From Xiphias gladius (lineage: Eukaryota; Chordata; Actinopteri; Istiophoriformes; Xiphiidae), in assembly GCF_016859285.1 (NCBI RefSeq), contig NC_053400.1, positions 17,959,046 to 18,023,045 on the forward strand: 64,000 bases of DNA, written 5' to 3'. Below, piece by piece: positions 51,935 to 64,000 of the stretch (position 1 is its first letter; each line of letters starts with the position of its first letter). The notes beneath the pieces were generated by a model. It did not search any database. It worked only from the letters and a program-made list of their open reading frames with translations, and was not told the DNA's origin. The translations under genes and the position numbers were made by a program.

Positions 51935-52785
51935 GTACACACATTGTGTTTTTACTGGCTCTATACTTGCAATACCTGTTTTAGTAAAGTTCATTTACTC
52001 TAGTACTTTACTTTATTACCATTTGGAGGTACTTGTACTTTACCTGAGTATTTACATTTTATTTTACTTCATACTTTTTACTCCACCACATTTATTTGAC
52101 ATCTCAGTTACGAGTCACTTTTCAGATTAAAATTTTATACCACAAAACATGATCGCCTTACTAAAGACAAGACATGGTGAAAGATCAAACCAATGGTTTC
52201 CAACCATTTTGCCTTGTGATCTTGTGTCTAGTTGGGGCCCCTTGTTGCATTTCTGATGTCTATGAGTTGTGGGCAGATCCACCACGGAGACCTTTCCCCT
52301 TTAAACTTCTCAGATGGTTCAATTTAAATAATTGTTTGAGGCACAGAGAAGTAAAATTATCCAGTATCTCACCAATGATAGCAAAGATGAGATAAAGCCC
52401 GTAACCTGAAAACAGATTTGTGCATCACAACGTTATTTTTTTCTTCTTTAATCATCTCGAGGCCCCACAGGTTTATCTGGTGACCCTTTGGAGGGGCCCA
52501 ACCCCCAGACTGGGAACCACTGGACTAAACTACATAACTGTATATAAAGTAGTTTAAATCAGCTCCACCTTGAGCAGCCACAACAGAAGCTAATCAAATC
52601 TCAGTTTCTAGACTTTCATCATTCTTACTTTTGATACTTTAAAAGTAAATTAAACTTATATTACTTACTTACTTTTATTTAATTAGAATTTTAAATGCAG
52701 GACTGTTACTTGTAATTGAGTATTTTTACATGGTGGAACTGGTACTTTTACTTAAGTAAAGGTACGGGCACTACCACCACTGTCA
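51935..52785 (+). repeat. fish 'tactcaagta' repeat, copy 4, with nested element
   Basis: The left part has gtacttgtactttacctgag and actccaccacatttatttga; the right part has tggtacttttacttaagtaa and gggcactaccaccactg. A 332-base hAT-like element interrupts it at 52191-52522. Confidence 0.65.
52191..52522. mobile_element. non-autonomous hAT-like element, 332 bp
   Basis: The termini are caatggtttccaacc on the left and actgggaaccactg on the right, inverted partners of the CAGTGGTTCCCAACC type. Flanks gatcaaac (52183-52190) and gactaaac (52523-52530) look like an 8-base target duplication with two differences, which fits hAT. No coding frame. It lies inside a tactcaagta-type repeat. Confidence 0.7.
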
Positions 52786-52861
52786 ACAACATAAATAGGC
52801 CTAAAACATTACTACATAAAAAATATAATTGGAAAATCAGAAGGACGAGCTTTACGCTAAT

Positions 52862-53243
52862 GTAAAACAGTTGAAGTACCTAGATCCTTTACTTGAATAA
52901 AAGTAGAAATACCACACAGTAAAAGTACTTCATTACACGTAAAAATTCTGCATTCAAAATGTTACTTTATTAAAAGTACATAAGTATAATCAGTAAAATA
53001 CATCAAAGACTTACTTTAAGTATCAAAAGTAAAAATACTCATTATACTGTTGGGTGTATTAAGATGTAGTAATACATTGTACTTTTTAGGCTCATCATTG
53101 GTGTTTTATATAATAACCTGATCTACAAAGTAAGTAATATAACAAATGTAGTGGAGTAAAAAGACAATATTTCCCTCTGAATTGTAGTAAACATATAAAG
53201 TAGCATAAAATTGAGTAAATGTACTTAGTAACATTCCACCACT
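52862..53243 (-). repeat. fish 'tactcaagta' repeat, copy 5 (inverted relative to copy 4)
   Basis: Starts agtacctagatcctttactt, includes cattcaaaatgttactttat and tactcattatactgttgggt, and ends ttgagtaaatgtacttagta, acattccaccactg. A further truncated piece in the same orientation follows at about 53262-53390. Confidence 0.65.
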
Positions 53244-53261
53244 GGTAAAAAAAAAAAAAAC

Positions 53262-53390
53262 CCCATTACATATAAAAATCCTGCATTCAAAATCTAGGAA
53301 GCTGGTTGAGGTGGAGGTGATTTTACCTACTTTATATACTGCTGGACTGTAAAATCTGTACCAGTGCATCATATTCTTTAAAATGACTAC
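53262..53390 (-). repeat. truncated 'tactcaagta' repeat piece
   Basis: The sequence cattacatataaaaatcctg, cattcaaaatcta and gcatcatattctttaaaatg matches an inner part of the same family, just after the end of copy 5. Confidence 0.5.
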
Positions 53391-53962
53391 GTTTTGTATG
53401 TTAAAACAGTTAAGACAGTTTATCTGCTGTGTTTGTCAGTTTTTAAAATTGGGGCCTAAATTTTGTTTCAAAGCTGCCTTTTATGCACAGATAGGTATGA
53501 ACAGCCCCCCCCCCAAAAAAAAAAATTGCATCCTTAACACATTTTGTCTTAAATAATTTCAGAGTCAGCTTTAAAAACTCAACGTGTGCGGTATTTGCAT
53601 GAATGTAGATTGTAAACACCTTTTTACGTCATCATTCCCCCCAAAAAACTGACAAAACCTCAGTTTCTTCAATGGTAGTTACAGCCCTGGTTACAGCTGA
53701 CGTAAAGCGAGGTGTGTCTTTAACATAACTTATAAAACTGTGTGTGTCTACGCTGGGGTTTGTGGTCAAGCGATACCGCAGAAATAAGTGTCTGTGTGTG
53801 TTATAAAACGTTCTAATCCACACATCACATCTGGACGGATGGACGAGTGGAGTAAAAAGGGGGGTTGGGCTTTTTACAGTGGACCATGAATGAAACAAGC
53901 AGAGGCTCCATCCATCAGTGAATTTCTTCTTTGACAACCAGGCTGAATTAAAACCTTCCCAT

Positions 53963-53963
<1 letters not shown>

Positions 53964-53996
<33 letters not shown>
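53964..53996. repeat. (CA)n microsatellite
   Basis: About 16 CA units downstream of tradd. Confidence 0.95.
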
Positions 53997-54002
<6 letters not shown>

Positions 54003-54603
54003 CTCTTCTCCAATCCCCACTTCTCCGCCCTGAAGCTCCCACAGCATGACACATGCAGGCACATACACACACACACTCAGCGACGACAACAGTAATCAGA
54101 AGTTTAATCATATGAGCCTGTGCACGTGCGTGTGAGTGACATGGAGTGATGGTAGGCAGGGAGGATTAACATTAAATTATACCTGAGGGAATTTTGACAA
54201 AATTATTTTTTCAGTTTTAATTACACTAATGCACCAAACACAAACATGAAGACTTTTTTTTTTTTTTTTTTACAACCATTTAATTTGTACGCACCCATTT
54301 TGCAGGAAGAAAAAAAACAAAACAAAAAAAAACGATAACCTTCAGTTGTTCACTCATTATTAACAAGACAACATAGGTTCCATCTGTGAATTGACTTAGC
54401 AGAAATAACACAGCCAGATGATAAAAACTGTTTAAACAGTGTGTCAAACTCAGGGCAGAATTTTTTTTTAACAGTGATGACAGATAATTTCATCTAAATG
54501 AAAAAAATTAATATTACTAATAATTGAAAAACAACTCAAGATATGAATCACTCAATTCTCACAGAGATGTTAGCATGTGTTCACACAACCTGCCTGAAAC
54601 TTA

Positions 54604-54664
54604 CATACACACACACACACACACACAACACACACACACATACACACATACACACACACACACA
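54604..54664. repeat. (CA)n microsatellite, interrupted
   Basis: A CA run with a few interruptions in the probable tradd 3' UTR, about 160 bases from the stop codon. Confidence 0.9.
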
Positions 54665-54822
54665 GGGGACCAATTTTGAACGTGAGGATGACAGTTGTCG
54701 ATCAAGAACAAACATACTGTATATAAAAGCAGGCGGGACAAAGTCCACCACTCCTCATGTGGGGAGGATCTGTCCCCCTCAGTTTTCACAACTCATACGC
54801 GCAGAACAAAAGCACAGCTGTG

Positions 54823-57800
54823 TTACTCTCTTGGCTGTATGTCCAGAATGTTTTCAGCCAGGCTGGTGAGTTTGCAGTCCTCCAGTGCTTTGACCAGCCG
54901 GCTCAGCTTGGCCGCTCTCCCCTCCGCCTGGATGAAGCGGCTGAGCAGCTGATAGGCTTGCTCATACAGCCCTTCTCTCTCATACTCATAGGCCAGGTTG
55001 TCTATGGCCGGACCCTTCAGAGCCCGGCAGCTCTTCCCCAGGGCCCTCCCTACATGTTTCCACTGACGTCCCACTCCGTTTGAAAAGCTCTGGACATCTG
55101 CTGCTGTCAGCATTCGGTCCTCTGACGGGCCAAAGGATAAAGGATGAAGGAAAAAACATTAATATAAACTGTGCTTACATGTGTAAACAGTAAACATTTC
55201 CCTAAATAACTTACAGACTTGCTGTCTACCTTAACTCTCAGGGTCATCAATAGGATTTTATACAGTAGGCCTATGGTATATCAGTAGGAACATTAAAGCA
55301 GCATTAACTGAATTTTCAACCACTTGGGGACAGTGGAACAGGCTGTAAACACAACACTGACATACCGTCACCATATAAACTAGCTAATTTAAACATTCAG
55401 CAGATGCAGTTTTTGAGGAAAACGTGTTTCTCTACCACTATGTCACCAGCTAGTTTCTAACTAACCAACCAGCTAGTCTGTGTGTCTTGAAAATATTGAT
55501 TAGTGCAGCTTCAAACTTGTACATTTGCATGATCAGGCTTTGTGCTGTTTTTAATAAAGACTCAGTGTCCAAAGTCTCTGCGTGCTTCGAAATTTCAGTG
55601 TATACCTCTGGTGGCATATTTTCCCGCTTTCCCTCTTCCCATCACAACCACCAGCATCAATTTACAAATCCCACGGGAAAAGTTAATGTGAGGTTGGGTA
55701 TTTCATTTCAGTGTTTGTGCCGCTCTGTTTTGTTAGCTACATTAGACTGTTCAGAGTTTACATGTGGTCATCCAGCTAGTGACTGATATTAAGAGAGATT
55801 AGTGCAACCTGGAAATGCATTCTAATTGCATAAATGTGAACTTGTAATGCATAAACTAAATGAGTGCACTGACAGAAATTAATTAGTTTCATTTTTTTAT
55901 TTAAATTTGGTTTACCCACCACGAAATTGGTTTTCATAATTCATATTCAACCTGAAACCAGGGCAGCCAGAGCTGTTGGAGGCCTTGGGGAAGGCACTCG
56001 GGGAACAGAAGTCCCTTACTGCCATAAACTGTAGCGTGTCTGGAGGAAGCTGAATCTAAATTTAAAACCGTAAATTAACTAAATAAGAAAATCAAATTCA
56101 ATCAATTCACTTTCAAGACATTGTAGTGTCTCATCAGGTAATGTTGATTTAACAGTTCATTATGAGCTCAGCAAATCTAAAATCACTGCAATCCAAATAC
56201 ATTATCTGCAGGCACTAATCTCTTCCCATAGAGCGACCATCAGTTTATAAAAGGTTGGATTAGAAAGTCAGCTGACAAAAAGCACTGAATTCATATGCTG
56301 TCAGAAAATCTGACACAAAAAAATCCGTCAGCAAAGTGGAATGTTGTGAAAGGGAAATTTCACAAATAAAATAGTTGCTTTTTGACTGCAGGCACCAACC
56401 TGATACCTTTTGTCTGCATGACCATGCAGCAGTCCCACAACTGTGATAAAATAGATACATAAATAAATAAATGCAACCTGATGTTCACTGTTATGGATCA
56501 CATATCACAAACAAGAATCTTGTCTCTGCAATTTCACTGCAACACATTGTTGAAATTAACTGAACCGAATGGCTGCCTGATAGGAGGTCAGTTTAAAAAC
56601 TTGAGACATATAGATACTTAAACAGCTGTAAGGAAAATTTAAGTTGACAACATGGTTTTTTCATCATTTGCCACTGACTGGTCACAGGCTTTAGGTGTAT
56701 CTATTAAATTGCATCAAGCGCCTCAAACTGAAGTAAAAATAAAAACCTCTTCATCTGATAGGAATGCCTTTTTAAATGCTATTTTTTTAAAAAGGTTATC
56801 TTCACTCACCAAACACTTTATTCTGAAACTTGAAGCAGTTGCTGGGGACAGGTGGCTCTTCCTGTGTGATGACGGTGGACTGTGGAGGAGGACCAAGGGC
56901 CTGACTCTGCAGCTGCTGCTCAAGATGATCAATCTCTTCATCGCGCAGGCGCTCCGGCTGACACAAAATGACAAAGATCACTCAAATAGAATAAAATTAA
57001 TGACAACATTTTGGTGAACTCGCTCTCTGAGAGCAACGACAGTGACTTTTTTTTTTGTTTGAGTGTACAGGACCCCCAGGACTCAAGTTTTTGTATGGTT
57101 TTACTGCTCCTCCCTCCTCTGTTGTTCTCAACCTGAGCTTTATTCAACAGATCACACACTGACTCCTACTTACCTGTGAAGATTAAAGAAATAAATACTC
57201 ACTCTGTGTCTGTTTTCTATACTACATACTAACTGAATACAGTATGCACCATTCAGTTAGTACACAAGAAAGTAATATATTTTATACCAACAGGAAATAA
57301 TACAAGACATGCACTATTTTCCAAATATTTTTCAATAAGATCTTGCTTGAGCTATCTCAAAATCATTTGCAATTTACTTTAATTTGTTGCAGCTATGAGC
57401 TGTAATATATGGCCACTGTTTCTCACTCAAGTATTTCTATTGAAATTGTGCAACTTGAATGTGAGAAGGGAAAATATTCAGCCCGATGTCCATGTTTTAT
57501 ATAGAGTCGATGGCAGTGAGCAATGAGCTAACAAACACACTAGGAGCAGTGAGCGCACACACCTGGCAACTAGCGACCTTTCAGTCCCAAACCCACTTCT
57601 CCAACCTCTAGGCCATGGCTGCCCCCTTAAGATTGGCGGGGGGAGTGAATACACAACGCTTTCCCCTCCCTCAACATCCACTTGAAGTGCCTTTGAGCAA
57701 GGCACCTAACCCCACCAACTGCTTCCCGGGCACTGCAGCGCAGCTGCTCACTGCTCCGAGTGTTTTTCTGTATGTTTGTGTGTTCACAACGCACAGATGG

Positions 57801-60800
57801 GTTAAACGCAGATGCCAAATTTACTGTGTGGGTAAAACATACTTGGACAATAAAATGATTCTTGTTCTCCTTCTCTTCTTTTTTTCCTAAACTTGTGTTT
57901 TAAGACCTTAACTTAGCTACAACAAGAGACAGATACGCTTTATTTTATGGGTGCCGTATTTGTCAGCTAATTTTCCTGAAACTTTCCTCATAATTTTTCT
58001 AAAAATTATCAGGTATTTAGCTGTAAGTCACAAGAATATTTCCAAGAAAGGACTACACAATTTGGTAGTAATTAAAAAGGAAATTGATAAAGTGTTAGTT
58101 GCAGGATTAAGTTCTTAGATTAAGTCCCTGCTCATTATATTCAAGATTGTGTTCATGAAAAAAACTAGTAAATAATGTAGTAGGCAAGATAAAATAGTTC
58201 ATAAACAGATGTAAATATCCATTAAAGTTTCTTAGAAAGACTAACAAAACTTCTTAATTCTGATTCTTCATAACTTTGAGCTGCCATACATTATAGATCC
58301 GCTTGGTAATCAGTAAATATTCATTTAACTGATGTTTATGCTGCCTATTAGATGAACTGCATGCTTACCTATAGTTTTCAGCTGCATTGGGAATTTCTTA
58401 ATTTTGTGTTTCACACTGATGATGTTCAACAAATAAAACAAACTGCTATAATATTTGACCAATTCAGCAGTTATACAAACAAACATATTTCTACCACAGA
58501 CTGATCCTGCGAAATAAAGTGAATCAGTGGCGCATTTTCTATCTAATTATGTATTTTGCTAGTCTTTCCAATTTCTCAATCAACCAATCAGAGGTTAATA
58601 GGTGGAATTAAAAATGACCCATCTTCATACATAGCTGACTACATTCATGAACAAGACTGGATCAAAACCTAGTATATGGCTGGACCGTGTATGGTCAAAT
58701 TGCAAAATTGAGGACGTAATTGAAAACAGGTGTGGAATCGCTGTAAAACAACTACTTTAAGTGGAAAGTAGTTAAATTCTGCTTCAAAAGTCACTCAATG
58801 TCACTAGATGATGTAAAACACTCATTAGCATATTCATGATGTCATCACATCATATTTGCATTTTGCCTAGTGTCAGCCGTTTCAGCCTTTTATTTCTTTG
58901 CTTCTCTCCCACTATCTGTGCTCACATATACAGTATGTTAATACAGCCGAATTCCCAATAAAGCCGTTCTCATTTACAGGTTTTTTCTGTTTCTGTTGGC
59001 AGAAAACGGCACGAGTATGAAATAGTAGCCCCATTGAGGCTACATGTTAATCAGCAGTCAGCTCCAAGCCATTTCCAAACTGCTGCTCTTCACTTCTAAA
59101 ATCCCGATTTTAAAACCATAACGTCGTCTGAGAAAAATCAACATACACGAGTTAAAGACAACGGCTTTGCTGTGATTTTGGCTGTATTTACCTGTAAATT
59201 GATCAATCAGAGAGAACATTAGAAGCTCATTCACATCTATGTCAGCTGCCGTGTGGTCAGTTGAAAGAGACGCATAGAGAGTTGTGGAGCGAAAGCCCAA
59301 CTTCGCGCTCGCAGGGCAATACTGGTGACTCTTTTCTACCAAAAGAAGCTAAGGTTTGTCCAGAAAGTTACAAGATCTGTCGCTTTTTTTTTTTGGTTTG
59401 TTTGTTTTAAAAATGGGGGGGGTCTGAAAAGTCAGTAAATCTAGTGACAAAGGCGCTAAGTTGGCAACACTGCCTGTAAACACTCCCCCTAATGACGCAA
59501 TAGAAACTGTTTGCATCAGTTGATTTTGAAAGAGCAACAGCCAATGGGGAAGCTCCAACACTCAGCCGGCTAACCAATGGTGTAACCTCTGCACTCAGTC
59601 AGTCAGGCAGTCACGGACATTCGCGTGCCCACGGCTGGCCTCACTGTTGCGTTCCAGCCAAAAATAGTGAGGGAAAAGTGGAGACGCAGTTGAACAAGTT
59701 GTTGTAACTCTTAATGTGCTGCCAATATTAATTATTTTTCTTTTCATGTTCTTTGGAAAAGTTTAATCTTGCAGTTGTGTCCTGTTATTTGTGAGCAATG
59801 GTTTTCTTCTTGGACGCTGTCCGTAGAGGTTGACTTTATGCAACGTCTTTCACTTTGTCTGATTGGTCACTGAAACACCAGTTCCCACAGATAATCTTTG
59901 TACCAGATCAGAAGCACTCACCCATCTGTTTTTTTTGAGGACAGCCCCTGTGCCTCCTATTATCGGTCAAATGGCTCCTCCTATACCTCCCAACCACTGC
60001 TACGACTGTGTTTCAGCTTATTTTCAGTAGCCTGTTGATGCCCTTGTACCCTCTCCCATCTTTATGAAGTCTCACAATCTGGTTTCTTACTTGTTCAGGC
60101 AGCTCCTCACCATGTGGAGCCTTCTTGCATTAGACACAACCCAGACCCAAACTGAGAAAGCTGTGGTTCACAGGTTATTATATAACCTTGGTCATGCAGT
60201 TAGCTTTAATTGGAAATCATGTGTGACCACTTTTATTGCATTTGCAATGATTAATTACAATTACGGTAAGATGATACAATTTTAAATAATTTAGCATTTC
60301 AGTGATATTGCACAAGGTCTACTCATTTTTGTTGTATACTGTATTTGTTAGACGAGTGTGAAAAAAAATAAGTTAACTGCTCCTAGAACTGCAGCTTCCA
60401 TGTCAACTACAAATGACACTGGCAAGATGAATACAGTCACTTTCTACTGATATGAATATGAATACCATGTCAGGCTGAATAAAAGAAATGAAAGGAGCAA
60501 ACAGAAACATGGAGCATACCTGTGAAAGGTGGATGTGCTGTAGACATAGTTCCAGCTTGTCTAGATAGAGATCTAGGATGTGTGTGCTGGCCTTGAGCTG
60601 GGTTTCCACTGTGAACTCTTGGGGCAGAGCAAGAAGCCGGCAGGCGTGCTGGGAGAGAGACTGACGCACCGCTCCAGAGCTGTAGCTCTCCAGGAACTGC
60701 TGACACGCTGCCACATCCACAAACTTCACCTCCACCCCCAGGAAGGGATCGGCATCATGGACCTTCAGTATCTCATAACCACCCAGACCTCCTGCAGAAT

Positions 60801-61076
60801 CTGACCATGGAATATACTCATTAATGAAAGTGACATCCAAGTCGCTTTTAAGTAATTAGAAATGCTTCTTCTATCTTAATTAGCATGCTAGACGTGCCTA
60901 ATAGATCTAGTATGGCAGTGCTCACCTATAAGTGTCAGCTTGATGATTTTGAAAACAATGAACTTTCCCTGTTGGTCTTTGTAGAGAGAAAGCAGGTTCA
61001 CATCGGGACAGAGTGACTGTAGAAACATAACTGCACATCCCGTCCATGGCCCACGATCCACAGTCTTGTCCGCCAT
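54823..61076 (-). CDS. tradd: TNFRSF1A-associated death domain protein, 4 coding exons
   Basis: The exons on the minus strand are 61076-60926, 60800-60520, 56957-56810 and 55121-54823 (879 nt, 292 residues; human 312). Exons 1-2 form the N-terminal TRAF2-binding domain ([32 protein letters not shown], then [20 protein letters not shown]). Exon 3 starts [14 protein letters not shown], matching human PDRLRDEELAELE, and carries a Pro-rich linker shorter than in human. Exon 4 is the death domain (about residues 200-288): [16 protein letters not shown], then [25 protein letters not shown] is the cytoplasmic adaptor that joins TNFR1 to TRAF2, RIPK1 and FADD, leading to NF-kB or cell death. Phases agree at every junction. 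Intron 2 is 3.6 kb and holds a SINE. The hydrophilic start [10 protein letters not shown] is the first ATG in frame. Confidence 0.95.
57540..57890 (+). mobile_element. SINE-like element in tradd intron 2
   Basis: The head has agcgacctttcagtcccaaa and aggccatggctgcccccttaag. The body has ttgagcaaggcacctaaccc, ctgcttcccgggcactgcag, ctgctcactgctccgagtgt and gatgggttaaacgcagatgc. The tail is cttggacaataaaatgattc then a CTT-rich run. This order is characteristic of a fish tRNA-type SINE that I recognise but cannot name. It looks nearly full length. Confidence 0.65.
59395..59580. repeat. interspersed repeat-like block (gtaaatctagtgacaaaggc)
   Basis: Contains aaatctagtgacaaaggcgc and taagttggcaacactgcc, words I associate with a repeated sequence in fish genomes. 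The boundaries and class are unclear. It is in tradd intron 2. Confidence 0.35.
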
Positions 61077-62119
61077 TCTCTGAACACAATTTGAGACACA
61101 CGTGAGATGGTTTCATTGGTGAGCAGACAGGATCTTCTGTGTAACATGCAGACAAAGACAACACAAGTCTACGAAGACATTAAAAGTATAGAGTGATGAG
61201 TTAAAACCCAAGAAGCATCGGGGTGCTTCTTCATTATCACCTCTTTGTTGGTTCCTCTTCACAACATCATACATAACAACACCGACTGGGGCTAAAGATG
61301 CTGATTTATGTTGTGTGTCTGCAACGGTATCTGTTTTTACTCCATGAAGAATTGTGTAAACCTGAAGAAATAGAGTTTTTGATTTCAAACAGGTTAAAAG
61401 TAAAGACCTGGAGGGGTTTTACAAGTAAAGTTATCAAATAGCCTCCTGTAACTGGGAGTGGCGAAGGACAAGAGGTTACCATCTTCTCGATTGTCAGGAA
61501 CCTGTTGGTTGTTCCATCCCATTAAATGTCCAGATTATCGTACATGTCCTCCAGGGATGTCAGGGTTCCAGGTTCCTTCTCCCCATTCAAAAGTCAGATA
61601 ACTTTTTTCACCCCCACATCGATTTCTGTGGATTATCCTTCGCACTGTGTATATGAATCTGTGAAGTTGGCTTTTTTTTCTTTTTGCTCTCTCCTGTTTC
61701 AGATTGATTGTGTATCCAGTGAACTGTTGAGTGGACTGACAAAGTCATTTATTTTTCCTCTATCTGTATGACTGTTGATTTTATTATAAGTATTATAAGT
61801 TTTGTTCCTTTTCTAACAAAGATTTATGCAAAGTGCTATCATTACATAATACTACAACCATACCAGATTATAAGATAAAAAAAACGAAACCCCCGAAGAT
61901 CAACACTGCCAAAAGATTAGGGATGTAGCATTTCAAATTCTTATTAGATTCAGTGTGTTATGTTAGCATCACAAATTAAATCATTTTCAGAACAAACAAA
62001 AAATAAGAGGTACTTTTTTATCATGCCATTCAGCAGAAGGTGATGTTTGAATGGTACAATATTTCAGTAGAGTTTTGAGGGACCCAGGTGATTGGCTTCA
62101 ATGGGACATACAAGGGGAA

Positions 62120-62400
62120 ACAACTGATAGATTATTCAATTAGTCGATCATCAGAAAAAATTATGATAATTGATTAATTTAAGTCATTTTTCAAGCAGAG
62201 TTAACAAACATTCACTGGTAAAGATTTGCTACTTCTCTGTTTTCTATCATTGTAAATTAAATGTCACTAGTTTTGTTCTGTTCGTGGAACATAAGTTATT
62301 TCAAACCATCACTTGTGTCTCTTTTAAATTAAAAGACAAAAGACAAATCCATCTATTAAACAATTATCAATAGATCAATTGCCCTGTAATATTTCTTGAA
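62120..62400 (+). repeat. fish 'gattaatcg' repeat, copy 8 (diverged)
   Basis: Contains tcaattagtcgatcatcaga, ttaagtcatttttcaagcag and acattcactggtaaagattt. Plus orientation; the 3' part is decayed. Confidence 0.55.
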
Positions 62401-63329
62401 AAGAAAACCATAGCCATAGCATTGAGTTGTTGGTCAGATTCTGAACTTGAGATGTGCTGAACCAGTAAATATATCTTTCCTTTCATCTGAGGCAGAGGAT
62501 ACAATTTTCAATGACTTCTCACCAAAGTGATGAGGAAAATAAATCATATAACCTCCTCACCAAATCCATATGCCTGGACCAGTGACAGCCAAAAATATGT
62601 TTATTCCTGGAGTTAAAACCACGTCTGTCCTAGTGGTCCCTGGTTGTTGTGGCCTCACTCCACCTTATCCTTTTTTACCCCAACCTCCTTTTGAAACCCT
62701 CATTACATAAAAACATGTTTAATCTCAGTCCTCCCCTCCCCCAGTCCAGACCCTAACTCCTGTACTCTAGATGAACCACTGAAGCCCGATAGCTCTCTCT
62801 TGGTGTTGTCTCCATGCACAGGATGCACAGCGCTCTGCGTGGAAAGAGCATCCTCTGAGCTGGATTATATTCATGTCCTTATATTTCACTAATACACAGT
62901 ATGCTTGGCTACTGGGTCTACAGGAATCTCCACAACTTAGCCAGTATGTAATTATATGCTATCCTATCTACCGGTACTCTGGAAGTATACTGTGAGATTA
63001 ATTCACCAGCTGTATGCGGATTAAGTGATCATCAGGAGCTTAAAATATATCATTTAGCTTCTGCTGCCAAAAGGCAACCTCTAGTATTCCCTGGACAGCT
63101 CGTCTGACATTTAGGTGAAAAAAATAATCAATTCACAGGAGAACATGCTTCCACAAATTAGTACCTTAACCTCTTTGTGATAATGCAAGATGATCTTGTT
63201 CCCACCTGTTTTGTATTGTCTTTAGTACTTGATAGCTCCAGATGTGAACTAAATAGACCTGTTGATAACAGCTTGAAATAGAGTACACCCAAACGCCATC
63301 AAATATTATAAAAATGTATTGCTACCACT

Positions 63330-63600
63330 AACAATTATTTTCAGTGTCAATGTGTGATAAATCATTTAGTTTATAAAATGTCAGAAAGTTGTGACAGTTG
63401 TGAATCCAAGCTAAAATGTTCAAACTGCTCATTTTGGATATACAGTCCAGGAAAAGCAGAAAGTCCTCACACCTTAAAGCAAGGCCAGCAAATCATTGGC
63501 ATTTTTCCTTGACAAATTACTAAAAAATTGTTAATCTATCATCAGAACTGTTGGTGATTAATTTTCTTTCGATTACCTAACCAGTTAATCAACTCACAGA
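63330..63600 (-). repeat. fish 'gattaatcg' repeat, copy 9 (diverged)
   Basis: Contains tttataaaatgtcagaaagt, aagtcctcacaccttaaagc, aaggccagcaaatcattggc and taaccagttaatcaactcac. Reverse orientation. Confidence 0.55.
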
Positions 63601-64000
63601 TAAATAGGCTTAGAATAGACTGCAAAGAGATTTTAAAAAATGTATACTTATATTACCCAATAATTTACTACTTTATCCATGTTGCCTAATTTATTGCTAA
63701 GTGAAATACACAGCTATCATGGAAAATGAAATTTAAAAAAGGTCACCGTGAAGTTGCACAATGTTTTTACAGTAAACCTCTGAAAATCCAAGCTGTGAAA
63801 CAAAACAGGTCAAACTTGTTTTCTAAATGACACTTCTTTTCCATGTGTGTACTAAATACACGGGCCCTGCACACTAATACAAGTGTTTCCAGTTATACTG
63901 AGTGATCAGATCTCTGGTCATGCCGCGCTGAATTTATATGAATTATGTTTTACAAAGTGCCTGAAAACCAAACAAACATGGAAGCAACGTATCCACCATA

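Larger units (their letters stand above)
61077..64000. other. tradd upstream region to window end
   Basis: No coding exon is recognised. The first few hundred bases should hold the tradd promoter and perhaps a non-coding exon; there is no clear CpG island. Two diverged gattaatcg-type repeats follow at 62.1-62.4 and 63.3-63.6 kb. Confidence 0.45.

Noticed and set aside
61113-61388. 91-codon minus-strand frame upstream of tradd
   Set aside because: No recognisable domain and no acceptor/donor consistent with joining tradd exon 1; probably chance or 5' flank.

Overview
The window is vertebrate nuclear DNA, almost certainly from a ray-finned (teleost) fish. The evidence is spliced genes with GT-AG introns, orthologues of human chromosome 16q genes, CpG-rich promoters, and interspersed repeat families that I know as common in fish. 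Percomorph is my guess. There is no bacterial, phage or CRISPR content, and I saw no retroviral or other capsid-bearing element. Exon models were built by hand from splice sites, reading-frame phase and remembered human proteins; every total coding length is a multiple of three.

Layout: (1) 0.8-3.9 kb, minus: nrn1l, a GPI-anchored neuritin, 3 exons. (2) 9.7-10.5 kb, minus: thap11, one exon, with a ZNF143/THAP11-type motif in its own upstream region. (3) 15.6-18.3 kb, plus: gfod2, two coding exons. (4) 22.5-26.5 kb, plus: a three-exon gene I cannot name, encoding two BED zinc fingers and a long coiled coil, with three copies of one repeat in intron 1 and a decayed Tc1-type transposon in intron 2. 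(5) 30.1-42.6 kb, plus: cog4, 19 coding exons, with a LINE in intron 7 that carries a short telomere-type repeat. (6) 45.1-51.0 kb, minus: gnao1 (G-alpha-o), 8 exons in only 5.9 kb. (7) 54.8-61.1 kb, minus: tradd, 4 exons. The rest is introns, UTRs and repeats.

The genes are not a functional unit. They act in separate pathways: neuritin signalling, THAP11-HCFC1 transcription, Golgi tethering (COG), heterotrimeric G-protein signalling and TNF-receptor death signalling. Their co-location reflects conserved synteny with human 16q12-q22. In human, NUTF2 and EDC4 lie between THAP11 and NRN1L; here those two genes are direct neighbours.

The best leads are the double-BED/coiled-coil gene with a possible repeat-derived alternative acceptor, the THAP11-type site upstream of thap11, the telomeric block inside the LINE, two neighbouring TTAA-flanked elements with long inverted repeats, and a compact gnao1 with a GGGESGKS P-loop and no visible second pair of terminal exons.
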